From JBAXTE01 sp963556065 (GTDB taxonomy: Bacteria > Bacteroidota > Bacteroidia > Bacteroidales > WCHB1-69), in contig CAUVYH020000006.1 in the NCBI GenBank assembly GCA_963556065.3, positions 4,408-68,407 on the forward strand: a stretch of DNA of 64,000 nucleotides. The letters are read 5' to 3'. The notes below the pieces were generated by a model. That model made no database searches and was not told the DNA's origin. It was given only the letters and a program-made list of their open reading frames with translations. The translations under genes were made by a program, and so were the position numbers. The stretch's first letter is position 1. Each line of letters opens with the position of its first letter. Shown in pieces: positions 36,941 to 45,729 of this stretch.

Positions 36941-38791
36941 ATGAAACAGGTCAACACAATCTGCTTAACTGCAGTTTTATTTCTAACAATGCTCAACTTA
37001 ACTATGGCACAAAATTCAACGTTGCCAAAAGTTCAGTACCAAGTTCAGGGAAATGGAATTCCTGCAAAACCCGGTCAAATCAGCTATCACCAGCCTGACG
37101 GATCAATGGTAAATATCGTATTAAAGGGAGATGCGGCTATTCATTGGGCTGTTTCCGAGGATGGTTATACCTTGTTATCGAATCCAAACGGGTTTTACGA
37201 GTATGCCAAACTCGATGCCAACTCAAATTTGGTTTCAACCGGAATTACTGCAAAAAATGCGAATGGCCGCAAATCCGCCGAAACTGCCATTTTGAATACT
37301 ATTTCCAAAGGAATCAATTTTTCCGAAAAGCAGATATCCCAGAAATTGGTCAACTACAAGTCAACAAAAAAAGGAAAAAATCAAGCAAAAAGTTTTCAAG
37401 CCAATGGTATCCAGAATTTTATCGTCTTGATGATTCAGTTTCCGGATATGCCATTCACCAATACGGTCGCAGATGTTGATAATTTGATGAACCAGTCCAA
37501 TTATGGCGGAACCGGTAGTTTTAAAGATTTTTACTTCAAAAATTCAAACGGGAAATTAACGGTGAATACTACCGTAAGTGGAGTATATACCGCTGCAAAT
37601 CCGCACGATTATTATGGACAAAACGATGGGGGCGGGAGCGATATGAATGTCACGGAACTTGTCTCCGAAGCCATTGCGGCAGCCGATGCTACAGTCGATT
37701 TTTCACAGTTTGATAATGACGGGGATGGCGTTGCCGATGCTGTTTATATCATCTATGCCGGAACAGGGGAAGCCTCCAGTGGAATTCCAACCGATATCTG
37801 GCCGCATAATAATCCCGGCATCACGCCGATTACCGTGGATGGTGTGGTCATTAATGCATATACTTGCTCTAACGAATTGGTGGGTACTTCATTAGTCGGC
37901 ATTGGCACAATTTGTCACGAATTTGGTCATGCACTGGGCTTGCCCGATTTTTATGATACCGATTATGCCGGTTCAGGCGGTCAAGCGGAAGGTTTGGGCT
38001 CATGGGATGTGATGTCGGGCGGAAATTCCAATAACAATGAAGCTTCACCGGCAAATCACAATCCGGCTTCAAAACAATTCTTAGGCTGGCAAAATCCTCA
38101 AATCATCACGGCGAATGGTCCATACATTCTGACTCCGGCAACTCGCGATACCATTCCTTTATTAGTGAATGCGACCACGGCAAACGAAGGATTCTATTTG
38201 GAAAACAGACAGTTGGAAGGTTTTGATATTGGATTGCAAGGCCATGGAATGTTGATTTATCACAGCGATTATGCCTATTTCGATCAGGCTCATTTATCGG
38301 CGAATAACATTAATGTAAACCCCGTCCATCAGGGCTTTGATCTCGAAGAAGCCGATGGCGAAACCACGAGCGAAATTGGGGATACATACCCAGGAACAAC
38401 ATCAAATACCAGTTTCACCGATGTAACCACTCCGAACTCTTTGCTTTGGTCAGGTTCAGGTTTTGCTTTACCGATTGTGGATATTGTTGAGAATTCAACG
38501 ACCCAAAATATCGAATTCAATATCAGCGGATTTACCGGAATCAACGATGTGGTTTCAAACCCAAATATTCAGGTTTCTCCAACCTTGGTCCGCGACTTTA
38601 TCGAAGTCAAAAGCACGGAAATGATTCAACAGGTTTCGTTGATCAATCTTCATGGTCAGGTGGTTTTCCAAAATAGTGTTGGAAATCTTCAAACCCGAAT
38701 CAATCTCTCAAATCTAGCCGCAGGCAGCTATTTTGTGAAAACAAAAACGGCAAATCATACTTCTGTTTCTAAAATTATTATTGGGAAATAA
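36941..38791 (+). CDS. M6-type secreted metalloprotease with T9SS type A sorting domain
   Basis: This 616-residue protein has a signal peptide (1-23), then an N-terminal pro-domain (about 45-138) that is duplicated as the separate gene upstream. The immune-inhibitor-A-like catalytic domain carries the zinc motif HEFGH at 326-330 followed by ALGLPDFYD, and a calcium-binding-like DNDGDGVAD (258-266). The C-terminal ~75 residues (VSPTLVRDFIEVKS ... LAAGSYFVKTKTANHTSVSKIIIGK) are a type A T9SS sorting domain, so the enzyme is exported across the outer membrane and anchored or released. It probably degrades extracellular protein. A strong terminator follows at 38829. Confidence 0.9.
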   Translation: MKQVNTICLTAVLFLTMLNLTMAQNSTLPKVQYQVQGNGIPAKPGQISYHQPDGSMVNIVLKGDAAIHWAVSEDGYTLLSNPNGFYEYAKLDANSNLVSTGITAKNANGRKSAETAILNTISKGINFSEKQISQKLVNYKSTKKGKNQAKSFQANGIQNFIVLMIQFPDMPFTNTVADVDNLMNQSNYGGTGSFKDFYFKNSNGKLTVNTTVSGVYTAANPHDYYGQNDGGGSDMNVTELVSEAIAAADATVDFSQFDNDGDGVADAVYIIYAGTGEASSGIPTDIWPHNNPGITPITVDGVVINAYTCSNELVGTSLVGIGTICHEFGHALGLPDFYDTDYAGSGGQAEGLGSWDVMSGGNSNNNEASPANHNPASKQFLGWQNPQIITANGPYILTPATRDTIPLLVNATTANEGFYLENRQLEGFDIGLQGHGMLIYHSDYAYFDQAHLSANNINVNPVHQGFDLEEADGETTSEIGDTYPGTTSNTSFTDVTTPNSLLWSGSGFALPIVDIVENSTTQNIEFNISGFTGINDVVSNPNIQVSPTLVRDFIEVKSTEMIQQVSLINLHGQVVFQNSVGNLQTRINLSNLAAGSYFVKTKTANHTSVSKIIIGK

Positions 38792-38828
38792 CTTCACGGA
38801 ATTGTAGATTTTTGAAACAATATATTGC

Positions 38829-38857
38829 AAAAAAGGAGGGAAGTTTCCTCCTTTTTT
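38829..38857 (+). terminator. Intrinsic terminator of the M6 protease gene
   Basis: AAAAAAGGAGG (38829-38839) pairs with CCTCCTTTTTT (38847-38857), a near copy of the terminator at 36047-36075. Confidence 0.87.
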
Positions 38858-38979
38858 GTGTCTTACAATACAAGATTTTTCTTCTAAAATTTTTCTTTTT
38901 AAGAAAAATAATGTAGGTTTGTAGTAAATTAGAACGTCACTTTTTATTGGTGTTTGCCACTACCAAATTATTATTCAAT

Positions 38980-39348
38980 ATGACCAATAGCGAAATACTT
39001 ATATATCAAAATCCGGATGGCAAAATCAAAATTGATGTCCGCTTGGAAGAAGAAACCGTTTGGCTGACTCAAGAACAGATGGCAACATTGTTTGGCAAAG
39101 CTAGAACAACTATAACTGAGCATATTCAAAACATTTTCAAAGAAGAAGAGTTAGATGAAAAAGTGGTATGTCGGAATTTCCGACATGCCACCCAACATGG
39201 TGCAATTGATGGAAAAATTCAAAATGTATCCGTAAAAAATTACAATCTTGATGTCATTATCTCAGTCGGTTATCGGGTCAAATCGCCTCAAGGTACACAA
39301 TTCCGGATTTGGGCTACTCAACGATTAAAAGAGTTCAATAGCCAATGA
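38980..39348 (+). pseudogene. RhuM-family protein, N-terminal fragment
   Basis: The 122 residues from the ATG at 38980 match the N-terminal domain of the RhuM (virulence protein/Fic-associated) family: ILIYQNPDGKIKIDVRLEEETVWLTQEQMATLFGKARTTITEHI, NIFKEEELDEKVVCRNFRHAT and YNLDVIISVGYRVKSPQGTQFRIWATQRLKEF. RhuM proteins normally have about 300-350 residues; here the frame stops (FNSQ, TGA) right after the first domain, and nothing downstream resembles the missing part. The first helix region looks like an HTH. I regard it as a truncated remnant, though a short stand-alone DNA-binding protein is possible. Confidence 0.7.
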
Positions 39349-39366
39349 TGTAAAATTTAAAAACCT

Positions 39367-39966
39367 ATGGAAAAAAGAAGTCTACTGGATGAAATCGAAG
39401 ATTTGAATTTTGCTATTCATCAGCACATTCATAAAGGAAGATCTATGGTGGAAGTAATCGAATTGCTTAAGAAAAGAGGTGTCTCACCTGAAAAAATTGA
39501 AGAGATCTCACTGTTAATCAATAAAAAATATCAGGGAGTTTCTCGGATTCTGTGTAGCAAGTCCAAAAGAGCAATCAATTTCTTATTCGATTTTTTGATT
39601 GTTATAGGTATTTTGGTCTTAATCTTCTTAGCGATCCCTCCATTAACTTTCAGAGGAAGCATACTTTTTGTTCTTTTGATCGGGATTATTATTGTTTATC
39701 TTATTCCCGAGTCTCTTTGGGGGCAAACTCCGGGAAAGTTGATTACCAATACGGTTGTTGTTAACGAAGAAGGCAAAATCCCAAGTTTTTCATGGATTCT
39801 TGTCAGGTCAATTCTGAGATACAGTCCATACCATTGTATTGTCTCTGCATTTTTAAATGATAGACCAAAACATGATGTTTATTCAAGGACTTATGTAGTG
39901 AGCAAAAAGCGGTGGAATCAACTGTACGCTAGTCCCAGAATGGTAAAAGATGGATTGTGCGGATAA
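39367..39966 (+). CDS. RDD-family membrane protein
   Basis: This 199-residue protein has a soluble N-terminal ~55 residues (LLDEIEDLNFAIHQHIHKGRSMVEVIELLKKRG, probably helical). Two or three membrane segments follow, with RDD family marks: Arg in SKRAINFLFDFLIVIG with the Asp in TM1, and the SLWGQTPGKLITNTVVVNEEGKIPSF...ILVRSILRY block. RDD proteins are small and of mostly unknown function; some act in Na+/H+ exchange. It starts 18 bases after the RhuM fragment. The neighbours give no hint to its job. Confidence 0.75.
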   Translation: MEKRSLLDEIEDLNFAIHQHIHKGRSMVEVIELLKKRGVSPEKIEEISLLINKKYQGVSRILCSKSKRAINFLFDFLIVIGILVLIFLAIPPLTFRGSILFVLLIGIIIVYLIPESLWGQTPGKLITNTVVVNEEGKIPSFSWILVRSILRYSPYHCIVSAFLNDRPKHDVYSRTYVVSKKRWNQLYASPRMVKDGLCG

Positions 39967-40208
39967 AAATATTGCAAAATTTCTGTTGTGAGATTATTTA
40001 TTCTTATTTTGCCTTCTCACTGATCGAAGATCCCAGAATAATCAACAATCTGATTCAAAATATATGATGTTTGCTTGTTTGTTTTTTGATGTTATTTTTA
40101 TTTTGTCAAAAAGAATGTGCGAATAATTATTGTTTACATTTGTGGAAAAATACTCAATTTTCCAACATCACCCGAAAAATCGTAAATTTGAAAAAATATT
40201 GATTTTTT

Positions 40209-41849
40209 ATGAAGCTCAATAAATATCTGATTTTACTTATAGTTCCGGCATTGTTGGTGTCGTGCAAGCCCAAGACCGACAATCGGGGAAAAACGGTGTT
40301 CAAGTACAACGAGTCGTCGGGAATCGGGACGCTCGATCCGGCTTTTGCCCGCGACCAGTCGATCATCTGGGCATGCAATCAGCTTTACAACGGGCTGGTG
40401 CAACTCAACGATTCCATGCAAATTGTTCCGGCTGTTGCCAAGTCGTGGAACATCAGCAACGACGGCAAAACCTACACGTTTATCTTGCGGGACGATGTTT
40501 TTTTCCATGAAACCGAGTTCTATCGCTTCCCGGCACCGCGCAAGGTGGTGGCTTCCGATTTTGTGTATAGTTTTAATCGCATTGTTTCCTCCGAAGTGGC
40601 ATCGCCCGGCAAGTGGATATTTGCCAGCGTGGATACCAATGCCACCGGAAAACCGGCGTTTGAAGCCCTCAACGATACCACATTCAGCATCCGGCTTTCC
40701 CGGCCGTTTCCGCCGTTTCTGGGAATTCTTACCATGCAGTATTGCTCGGTGGTGGCGCACGAAGTGGTGGATAAATACGGCAAAGACTATCGGAATCATC
40801 CCGTGGGAACCGGTCCGTTCCAGTTTAAATACTGGAAGGAAGGGGTGAAGCTGGTGCTCGCAAAAAATCCCCGCTATTTTGAGTTTGAAAACGGACAACG
40901 CCTGCCATTTCTGGATGCGGTCGCAATCACTTTTATCGTGGACAAGCAGTCGGTGTTTATGGAGTTTGTAAAAGGTAATCTGGATTTTCTTTCGGGCATC
41001 GATGCCAGTTACAAGGATGAATTGCTGACTTCGTCGGGGGCGTTGAACCCGAAATACAAAACCAAGTTCAAGCTCTCCACACATCCTTATTTGAACACCG
41101 AGTATCTGGGATTTTTAGTCGATGCTGGTAAAAGCAAGCCGGATAATCCGTTGCTGAAAAAAGAGGTGCGGCAGGCCATTAATTACGGCTTCGACCGGGT
41201 AAAGATGATCCGTTTCTTGCGCAACAATATCGGTACTCCAGCGTATGCGGGCATGGTTCCGCAGGGACTTCCATCATTCGATTCATCCGTGGTGAAAGGA
41301 TACAGTTATCAGCCTCGGAAAGCATTGGAACTTCTTGCCAAAGCCGGATATCCCAACGGAAAGGGAATACCTGCCATCACGTTGGCTGCATCTGCGTCGT
41401 ATCTCGATTTGTGCCAGTACATTCAGCATGAGCTGAGCAAAATCGGCATTGAACTCAAGATTGAAGTGAATCCTCCGGCCACTCAGCGCGAAATGATTTC
41501 GCAATCGAAGCTTCCGTTTTTCAGAGGCTCATGGATTGCCGATTATCCCGATGCGGAAAACTATCTGTCGCTATTCTATTCTAAAAATTTCTGTCCCAAC
41601 GGACCCAATTACACTCATTTTTCAAATGCTGAATTCGACCGGTTGTACGAGCAGTCGCAGAATCAGGTGAACGACACGTTGCGTTACGAAGTCTATAAAA
41701 AAATGGATGCCATCCTGATGGAAGAGGCTCCGGTGGTGGTGCTCTACTACGACAAAGTGATGCGATTGATCCAAAACAACATCGAAGGTCTCGGGAATAA
41801 CTCCATGAATTTGCTAACGCTGAAAAGGGTGAAAAAGGGGAAGAGGTAA
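40209..41849 (+). CDS. ABC-type oligopeptide/solute-binding lipoprotein (SBP_bac_5, OppA-like), orphan
   Basis: This 546-residue lipoprotein (signal ending LVSC, Cys19) belongs to the large cluster C binding proteins of peptide, nickel and related importers. The NDGKTYTFILRDDVFFHE block, YSFNRIVSSEVASPGKW, HPVGTGPFQFKYWKEGVKLVL and the C-terminal YPDAENYLSLFYSKNFCPNGPNYTHFSNAEFD are typical. No permease or ATPase genes lie next to it, so it must partner with a transporter encoded elsewhere. The base composition is visibly more GC-rich than its surroundings. Confidence 0.87.
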   Translation: MKLNKYLILLIVPALLVSCKPKTDNRGKTVFKYNESSGIGTLDPAFARDQSIIWACNQLYNGLVQLNDSMQIVPAVAKSWNISNDGKTYTFILRDDVFFHETEFYRFPAPRKVVASDFVYSFNRIVSSEVASPGKWIFASVDTNATGKPAFEALNDTTFSIRLSRPFPPFLGILTMQYCSVVAHEVVDKYGKDYRNHPVGTGPFQFKYWKEGVKLVLAKNPRYFEFENGQRLPFLDAVAITFIVDKQSVFMEFVKGNLDFLSGIDASYKDELLTSSGALNPKYKTKFKLSTHPYLNTEYLGFLVDAGKSKPDNPLLKKEVRQAINYGFDRVKMIRFLRNNIGTPAYAGMVPQGLPSFDSSVVKGYSYQPRKALELLAKAGYPNGKGIPAITLAASASYLDLCQYIQHELSKIGIELKIEVNPPATQREMISQSKLPFFRGSWIADYPDAENYLSLFYSKNFCPNGPNYTHFSNAEFDRLYEQSQNQVNDTLRYEVYKKMDAILMEEAPVVVLYYDKVMRLIQNNIEGLGNNSMNLLTLKRVKKGKR

Positions 41850-41868
41850 AACGGTACAAGGTTCAAGT

Positions 41869-41956
41869 CCCGAAAAATATAAAATCTCGGATTTTATTAA
41901 TTTTTCGTGGATACTCAGTAAAACTATGAAATTGAAAATTTCTGGTTTTACGGGAG
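41869..41956. repeat. MITE-like palindromic element, copy 1
   Basis: An 88-base element starting TCCCGAA and ending TTACGGGA, with a TTCGTGGATA-type centre. It aligns along its whole length with the copy at 42083-42168. No coding capacity. Confidence 0.6.
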
Positions 41957-42082
41957 TGAAAAGGTGAAGGGTGAAAAGTACAAGAGTGAGTTGTGAGAGA
42001 TTTTAGTGAACTGAAGTTAAACGTGAAACGAAAAAGAGGACGATGTCTGAGCGAAGTCGAAGATAGAGGCAGAAGGTGCACA

Positions 42083-42168
42083 TCCCGAATTTTAAAAAAT
42101 CCATGATTTTTGTAAAAATTCGTGGATCCACGAAAAACGACGGAATCAGAAATTCCTGTTTTTCGGGA
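42083..42168. repeat. MITE-like palindromic element, copy 2
   Basis: An 86-base element with terminal inverted repeats TCCCGAA/TTCGGGA and a perfect central palindrome TTCGTGGATCCACGAA at 42119-42134. Between the two copies lies a CTGAGCGAAGTCGAAG fragment (about 42048) of the dispersed family also seen at 16.7-17.0 kb. The whole 41850-42425 interval has no gene. Confidence 0.65.
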
Positions 42169-42323
42169 AAGCGAGTGATGGTAAATCTTAGTGAATCAAT
42201 TCGGCAAGCTACCGCCATTGCTTAGTGTTTTAAGTATGCCGGTTTAAAATAATCGTTAAATTGATTGTGGTTCAAAACAATTAACATTCAATGAAAAAGG
42301 GCTGGTTAATCACAAATTATTGT

Positions 42324-42331
42324 TATATTTG
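42324..42331 (+). promoter_or_regulatory. -7 box (TATATTTG) of the GH92 gene
   Basis: TATATTTG fits TAnnTTTG and lies 94 bases before the ATG at 42426. The -33 region is weak. Confidence 0.4.
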
Positions 42332-42425
42332 CATCGCTGGATTATTTTAAGATTATTGATCTCAATCGGTTTAGATATGATTGTGTTGAAAAGCTGGAAA
42401 AGTCAAGCGCTTAAATTTTAGAAAT

Positions 42426-45392
42426 ATGAGAAAAAGAAGAAATTGCTGTGCCTTGAGTGGGGTAAAATTATTAATATTGGTTTTGTTCGTATCATCTGGT
42501 GTATTTGCACAGAGTTCAAGGCCTCTTTCTGTGGCAAATCCGTCGATTTATGTAAACCCGTTTATCGGCACCGGTGGGCATGGGCATACCTATCCCGGCG
42601 CACAGGTTCCTTTCGGGTTTATGCAATTGAGTCCCGATACACGGCTTACCGGATGGGATGGATGCTCCGGATACCACTATTCCGATACCTTGATTTATGG
42701 CTTCTCACATACCCATTTGAGCGGTACTGGTTGTAGCGACTATGGCGATATCCTTGTAATGCCGACTTCGCAAAGCGGATCTCCGGCCAAGAATGCCTTT
42801 GCTTCTTCATTTTCGCATTTAAACGAAACTGCATCCCCCGGCTATTACAGCGTGATGTTGAAAAACGGAATTTTGGCTGAACTTTCTGCAACCGCTCGCA
42901 GCGGTATTCATAGTTACGCTTTCCCGTATGGCGCAAAAGCTCGCTTATTGGTCGATTTAAAACATCGCGATGTAGTTAAGGATTCGTATATCGAAATCGT
43001 AAGTCCTACCGAAATTAGGGGGATGCGCCGCTCATCAGCGTGGGCTGGCGATCAGGTGATCTATTTTGTTATGCGATTTTCAAAAACGGTAACGGCAACA
43101 TCTGTTTATATTAACGACACATTACAAAAAGCGAAGAGTAAATTTTTTCAGGCAAAAGATTTGAAAATGGTTTTTGATTTTCCTACAAAAGATAAAATTG
43201 CACTGGTGGTGAAAGTCGGGATTTCGGGTGTGGACACTACGGGTGCTCGATTGAACTTGGATAATGAAATGCAGGGTTGGAATATTGATGTTGTAAAAGC
43301 CAATGCACGGAATCTTTGGAATAAGGAGTTGCGAAAAATTGAAGTGGAAAGTGCTGATCGCGAACAGCTTTCGATTTTTTATAGTGCATTATATCATGTC
43401 TTTCAGTCTCCGAATATCTTTAACGATGTGGATGGCAGATACTTGGGACGGGATAAGAAAATCCATAAAACAGAAGGCTGGTGCTATTATACCGTTTTCT
43501 CGTTGTGGGATACATATCGGGCTTTGCATCCATTGTTGACCATAATTGACCGAAAAAGGACGCTGGATTTTATTAAGACCTTTATAGCGCAATGGGAACA
43601 AGGCGGCTTGCTGCCGATGTGGGAGCTCTCTGCCAACGAAACCGATTGCATGATCGGCTATCACGCCGTCTCTGTAATTGCGGATGCTTATGTAAAGGGA
43701 ATCCGAGACTTTGATCTCGAAAAAGCATATCAAGCCATGAAAACCAGTGCCATGCAGAAACGGTTGGGGATTGCATCTATGAATGAAATGGGATATGTTG
43801 CTTCTGATGGCGAACATGAGTCGGTTTCAAAGACTTTGGAATATGCTTATGACGACTGGTGTATAGCCGAGTTTGCCAAGTCGTTGGGAAAAAACGACGA
43901 TTATCGATATTTTATTAAATTGGCTCAAGGCTACAAACATATTTTTGATGTCTCCACCGGATTTATGCGTCCTCGTTTTAATGGGGGTTGGTATAGCCCG
44001 TTTATGCCTACCGAAGTGAATAACCATTACACGGAGGCCAATTCATGGCAGTACTCGTTTTATGTTCCTCAGGATATTTCGGGCTTGATTGCGCTTCATG
44101 GCAGTGATGCCGATTTTGAAAAGAAACTTGATGAGTTGTTTCTTACAAATGATGTGTTAAGTGGCAGAGATCAGGCGGATATTACCGGATTGATCGGCCA
44201 ATATGCTCATGGCAACGAGCCAAGCCACCACATTGCTTATTTGTATGATTATATCGGGAAACCGGAAAAAACACAACAGCGGGTACGGCAGATTATGCGG
44301 GAGATGTATAAAAACAGTCCCGACGGTTTAAGTGGTAACGAGGATTGTGGACAGATGTCGGCATGGTACGTCATGAGTGCGTTGGGATTGTACGCCGTGT
44401 GCCCGGGTTCCGATCAGATTGTAATTGGCTCTCCGCTGTTTAAAAAAGCAATCATTCATCTCGAAAACGGGAAAACCTTTGAAATTTCCGCTCCGAATAA
44501 TTCTGGAGTAAGGCCATATATCAGCGAAGCAACATTTAATGGTCGGCCTTTTGGAAAATCATATCTAACTGGTGAGCAAATTAATAACGGTGGAGTGTTG
44601 ACTTTTTCCATGAGCGATTTTCCCATAGGAAACTTTGGTAAAAACAAAGCGGATTTTCCTTCAACGAAGATTGTGGAGTATCCAATTGTTATTTCACCGT
44701 TAATCAGCGCGGTTTCACGCACTTTTACCGATAGCTTGGCTGTAAGTGTGAAGAAAGATTCGGGTATTAAATATTATTACACTTTGGATGGATCGATTTC
44801 CGATAAAGCGAATCAGGAATATAATGAACCTATATTAGTCAAAAATACAACGAAAATAAAAGTTTTGGCATTAGATACGAGTACAAATAATCGAAGCTTT
44901 TCGGAAGCCATGTTTGTAAAAGTGCCTAAAGATATCACGGTTACCTTGCAGAATAGCTACAATCCCCAATACACGGGCGAAGGTACTCAAGGGTTGATCG
45001 ATGGAATTTATGGAACTGTAAACTGGCGACTGGGTGGATGGCAGGGATATCAGGCTTGTGATTTTGTTGCGGTTTTGGATTATCATAAAGAAATATCGTT
45101 TACCGAAGTTGGTGCCAACTTTTTACAGGATACTCGTTCCTGGATTGTAATGCCTAAAGAGTTTGAAGTGTTCACCTCCTTGGATGGAGTGACATATGCC
45201 TCCATCGGCTTGGTGAAACAGACCGTTCCCGTGGATAATATGGAAACCCTCACACGGCCGATGGTGATCAAGACCAAAACAAAAGCACGATTTGTGAAAT
45301 TCGTGGCTCGCAACTATGGCACACTTCCCGCTTGGCACGAGAGCGCTGGAGAGAAAGCGTATGTGTTTGTTGACGAGGTTTGGGTGAAGTAG
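42426..45392 (+). CDS. GH92 alpha-mannosidase with chitobiase-like and discoidin-like C-terminal domains
   Basis: This 988-residue secreted enzyme (signal peptide near residues 14-30) matches GH92 throughout. The N-terminal signature GTGGHGHTYPGAQVPFGFMQ leads to HTHLSGTGCSDYGD; the catalytic barrel has SLWDTYRALHPLL and TDCMIGYHAVSVIADAYVKG; NEDCGQMSAWYVMSALGLY follows. Calcium-dependent inverting cleavage of alpha-1,2/1,3-mannose from N-glycans or fungal mannan is the known family activity. After the catalytic part come a chitobiase C-terminal-like domain (GIKYYYTLDGSIS) and an F5/8-type module ending the protein (CDFVAVLDYHKEISF...KFVARNYGTLPAWHESAGEKAYVFVDEV). It is transcribed alone. Confidence 0.93.
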   Translation: MRKRRNCCALSGVKLLILVLFVSSGVFAQSSRPLSVANPSIYVNPFIGTGGHGHTYPGAQVPFGFMQLSPDTRLTGWDGCSGYHYSDTLIYGFSHTHLSGTGCSDYGDILVMPTSQSGSPAKNAFASSFSHLNETASPGYYSVMLKNGILAELSATARSGIHSYAFPYGAKARLLVDLKHRDVVKDSYIEIVSPTEIRGMRRSSAWAGDQVIYFVMRFSKTVTATSVYINDTLQKAKSKFFQAKDLKMVFDFPTKDKIALVVKVGISGVDTTGARLNLDNEMQGWNIDVVKANARNLWNKELRKIEVESADREQLSIFYSALYHVFQSPNIFNDVDGRYLGRDKKIHKTEGWCYYTVFSLWDTYRALHPLLTIIDRKRTLDFIKTFIAQWEQGGLLPMWELSANETDCMIGYHAVSVIADAYVKGIRDFDLEKAYQAMKTSAMQKRLGIASMNEMGYVASDGEHESVSKTLEYAYDDWCIAEFAKSLGKNDDYRYFIKLAQGYKHIFDVSTGFMRPRFNGGWYSPFMPTEVNNHYTEANSWQYSFYVPQDISGLIALHGSDADFEKKLDELFLTNDVLSGRDQADITGLIGQYAHGNEPSHHIAYLYDYIGKPEKTQQRVRQIMREMYKNSPDGLSGNEDCGQMSAWYVMSALGLYAVCPGSDQIVIGSPLFKKAIIHLENGKTFEISAPNNSGVRPYISEATFNGRPFGKSYLTGEQINNGGVLTFSMSDFPIGNFGKNKADFPSTKIVEYPIVISPLISAVSRTFTDSLAVSVKKDSGIKYYYTLDGSISDKANQEYNEPILVKNTTKIKVLALDTSTNNRSFSEAMFVKVPKDITVTLQNSYNPQYTGEGTQGLIDGIYGTVNWRLGGWQGYQACDFVAVLDYHKEISFTEVGANFLQDTRSWIVMPKEFEVFTSLDGVTYASIGLVKQTVPVDNMETLTRPMVIKTKTKARFVKFVARNYGTLPAWHESAGEKAYVFVDEVWVK

Positions 45393-45729
45393 AGTTTGGG
45401 TGCTAAGTTGCAATCCCGATAATTTTCGGGATCGCACAACTTTAGGCATTCGTTAGTAAATTAACAAAAATAAAACATTATAAATCGAAGATTTTAATGC
45501 AAGTAGAACATGTGTTTTGATTTATAGAGTAGCGAATGAACAGATTGGTTGTAAGAAAAATGGTAATTGTAAGTGTTGCGGATATTTGAATTGGCAAGTC
45601 TTACTTATTATTGTGTTAGATATGAGAAAATACAAAGATTGAAATTATTATCTAATATATATTGCTGTTTATTAGCAGAGTTTATTCTAAATAAATTGTG
45701 ATTTATTTAGAATAAGTTGTAGTTTTACA
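45393..45729. other. 337-base gap after GH92; one hairpin
   Basis: ATCCCGA (45413-45419) pairs with TCGGGAT (45426-45432), a hairpin just after the GH92 stop but without a T-run, so it may be a terminator variant or a REP-like unit. The rest is AT-rich and shows no gene. Confidence 0.5.

Noticed and set aside
40233..41084. A 283-codon minus-strand frame opposite the OppA-like gene
   Set aside because: The plus-strand lipoprotein matches its family end to end; the antisense product is compositionally odd and unrecognised.
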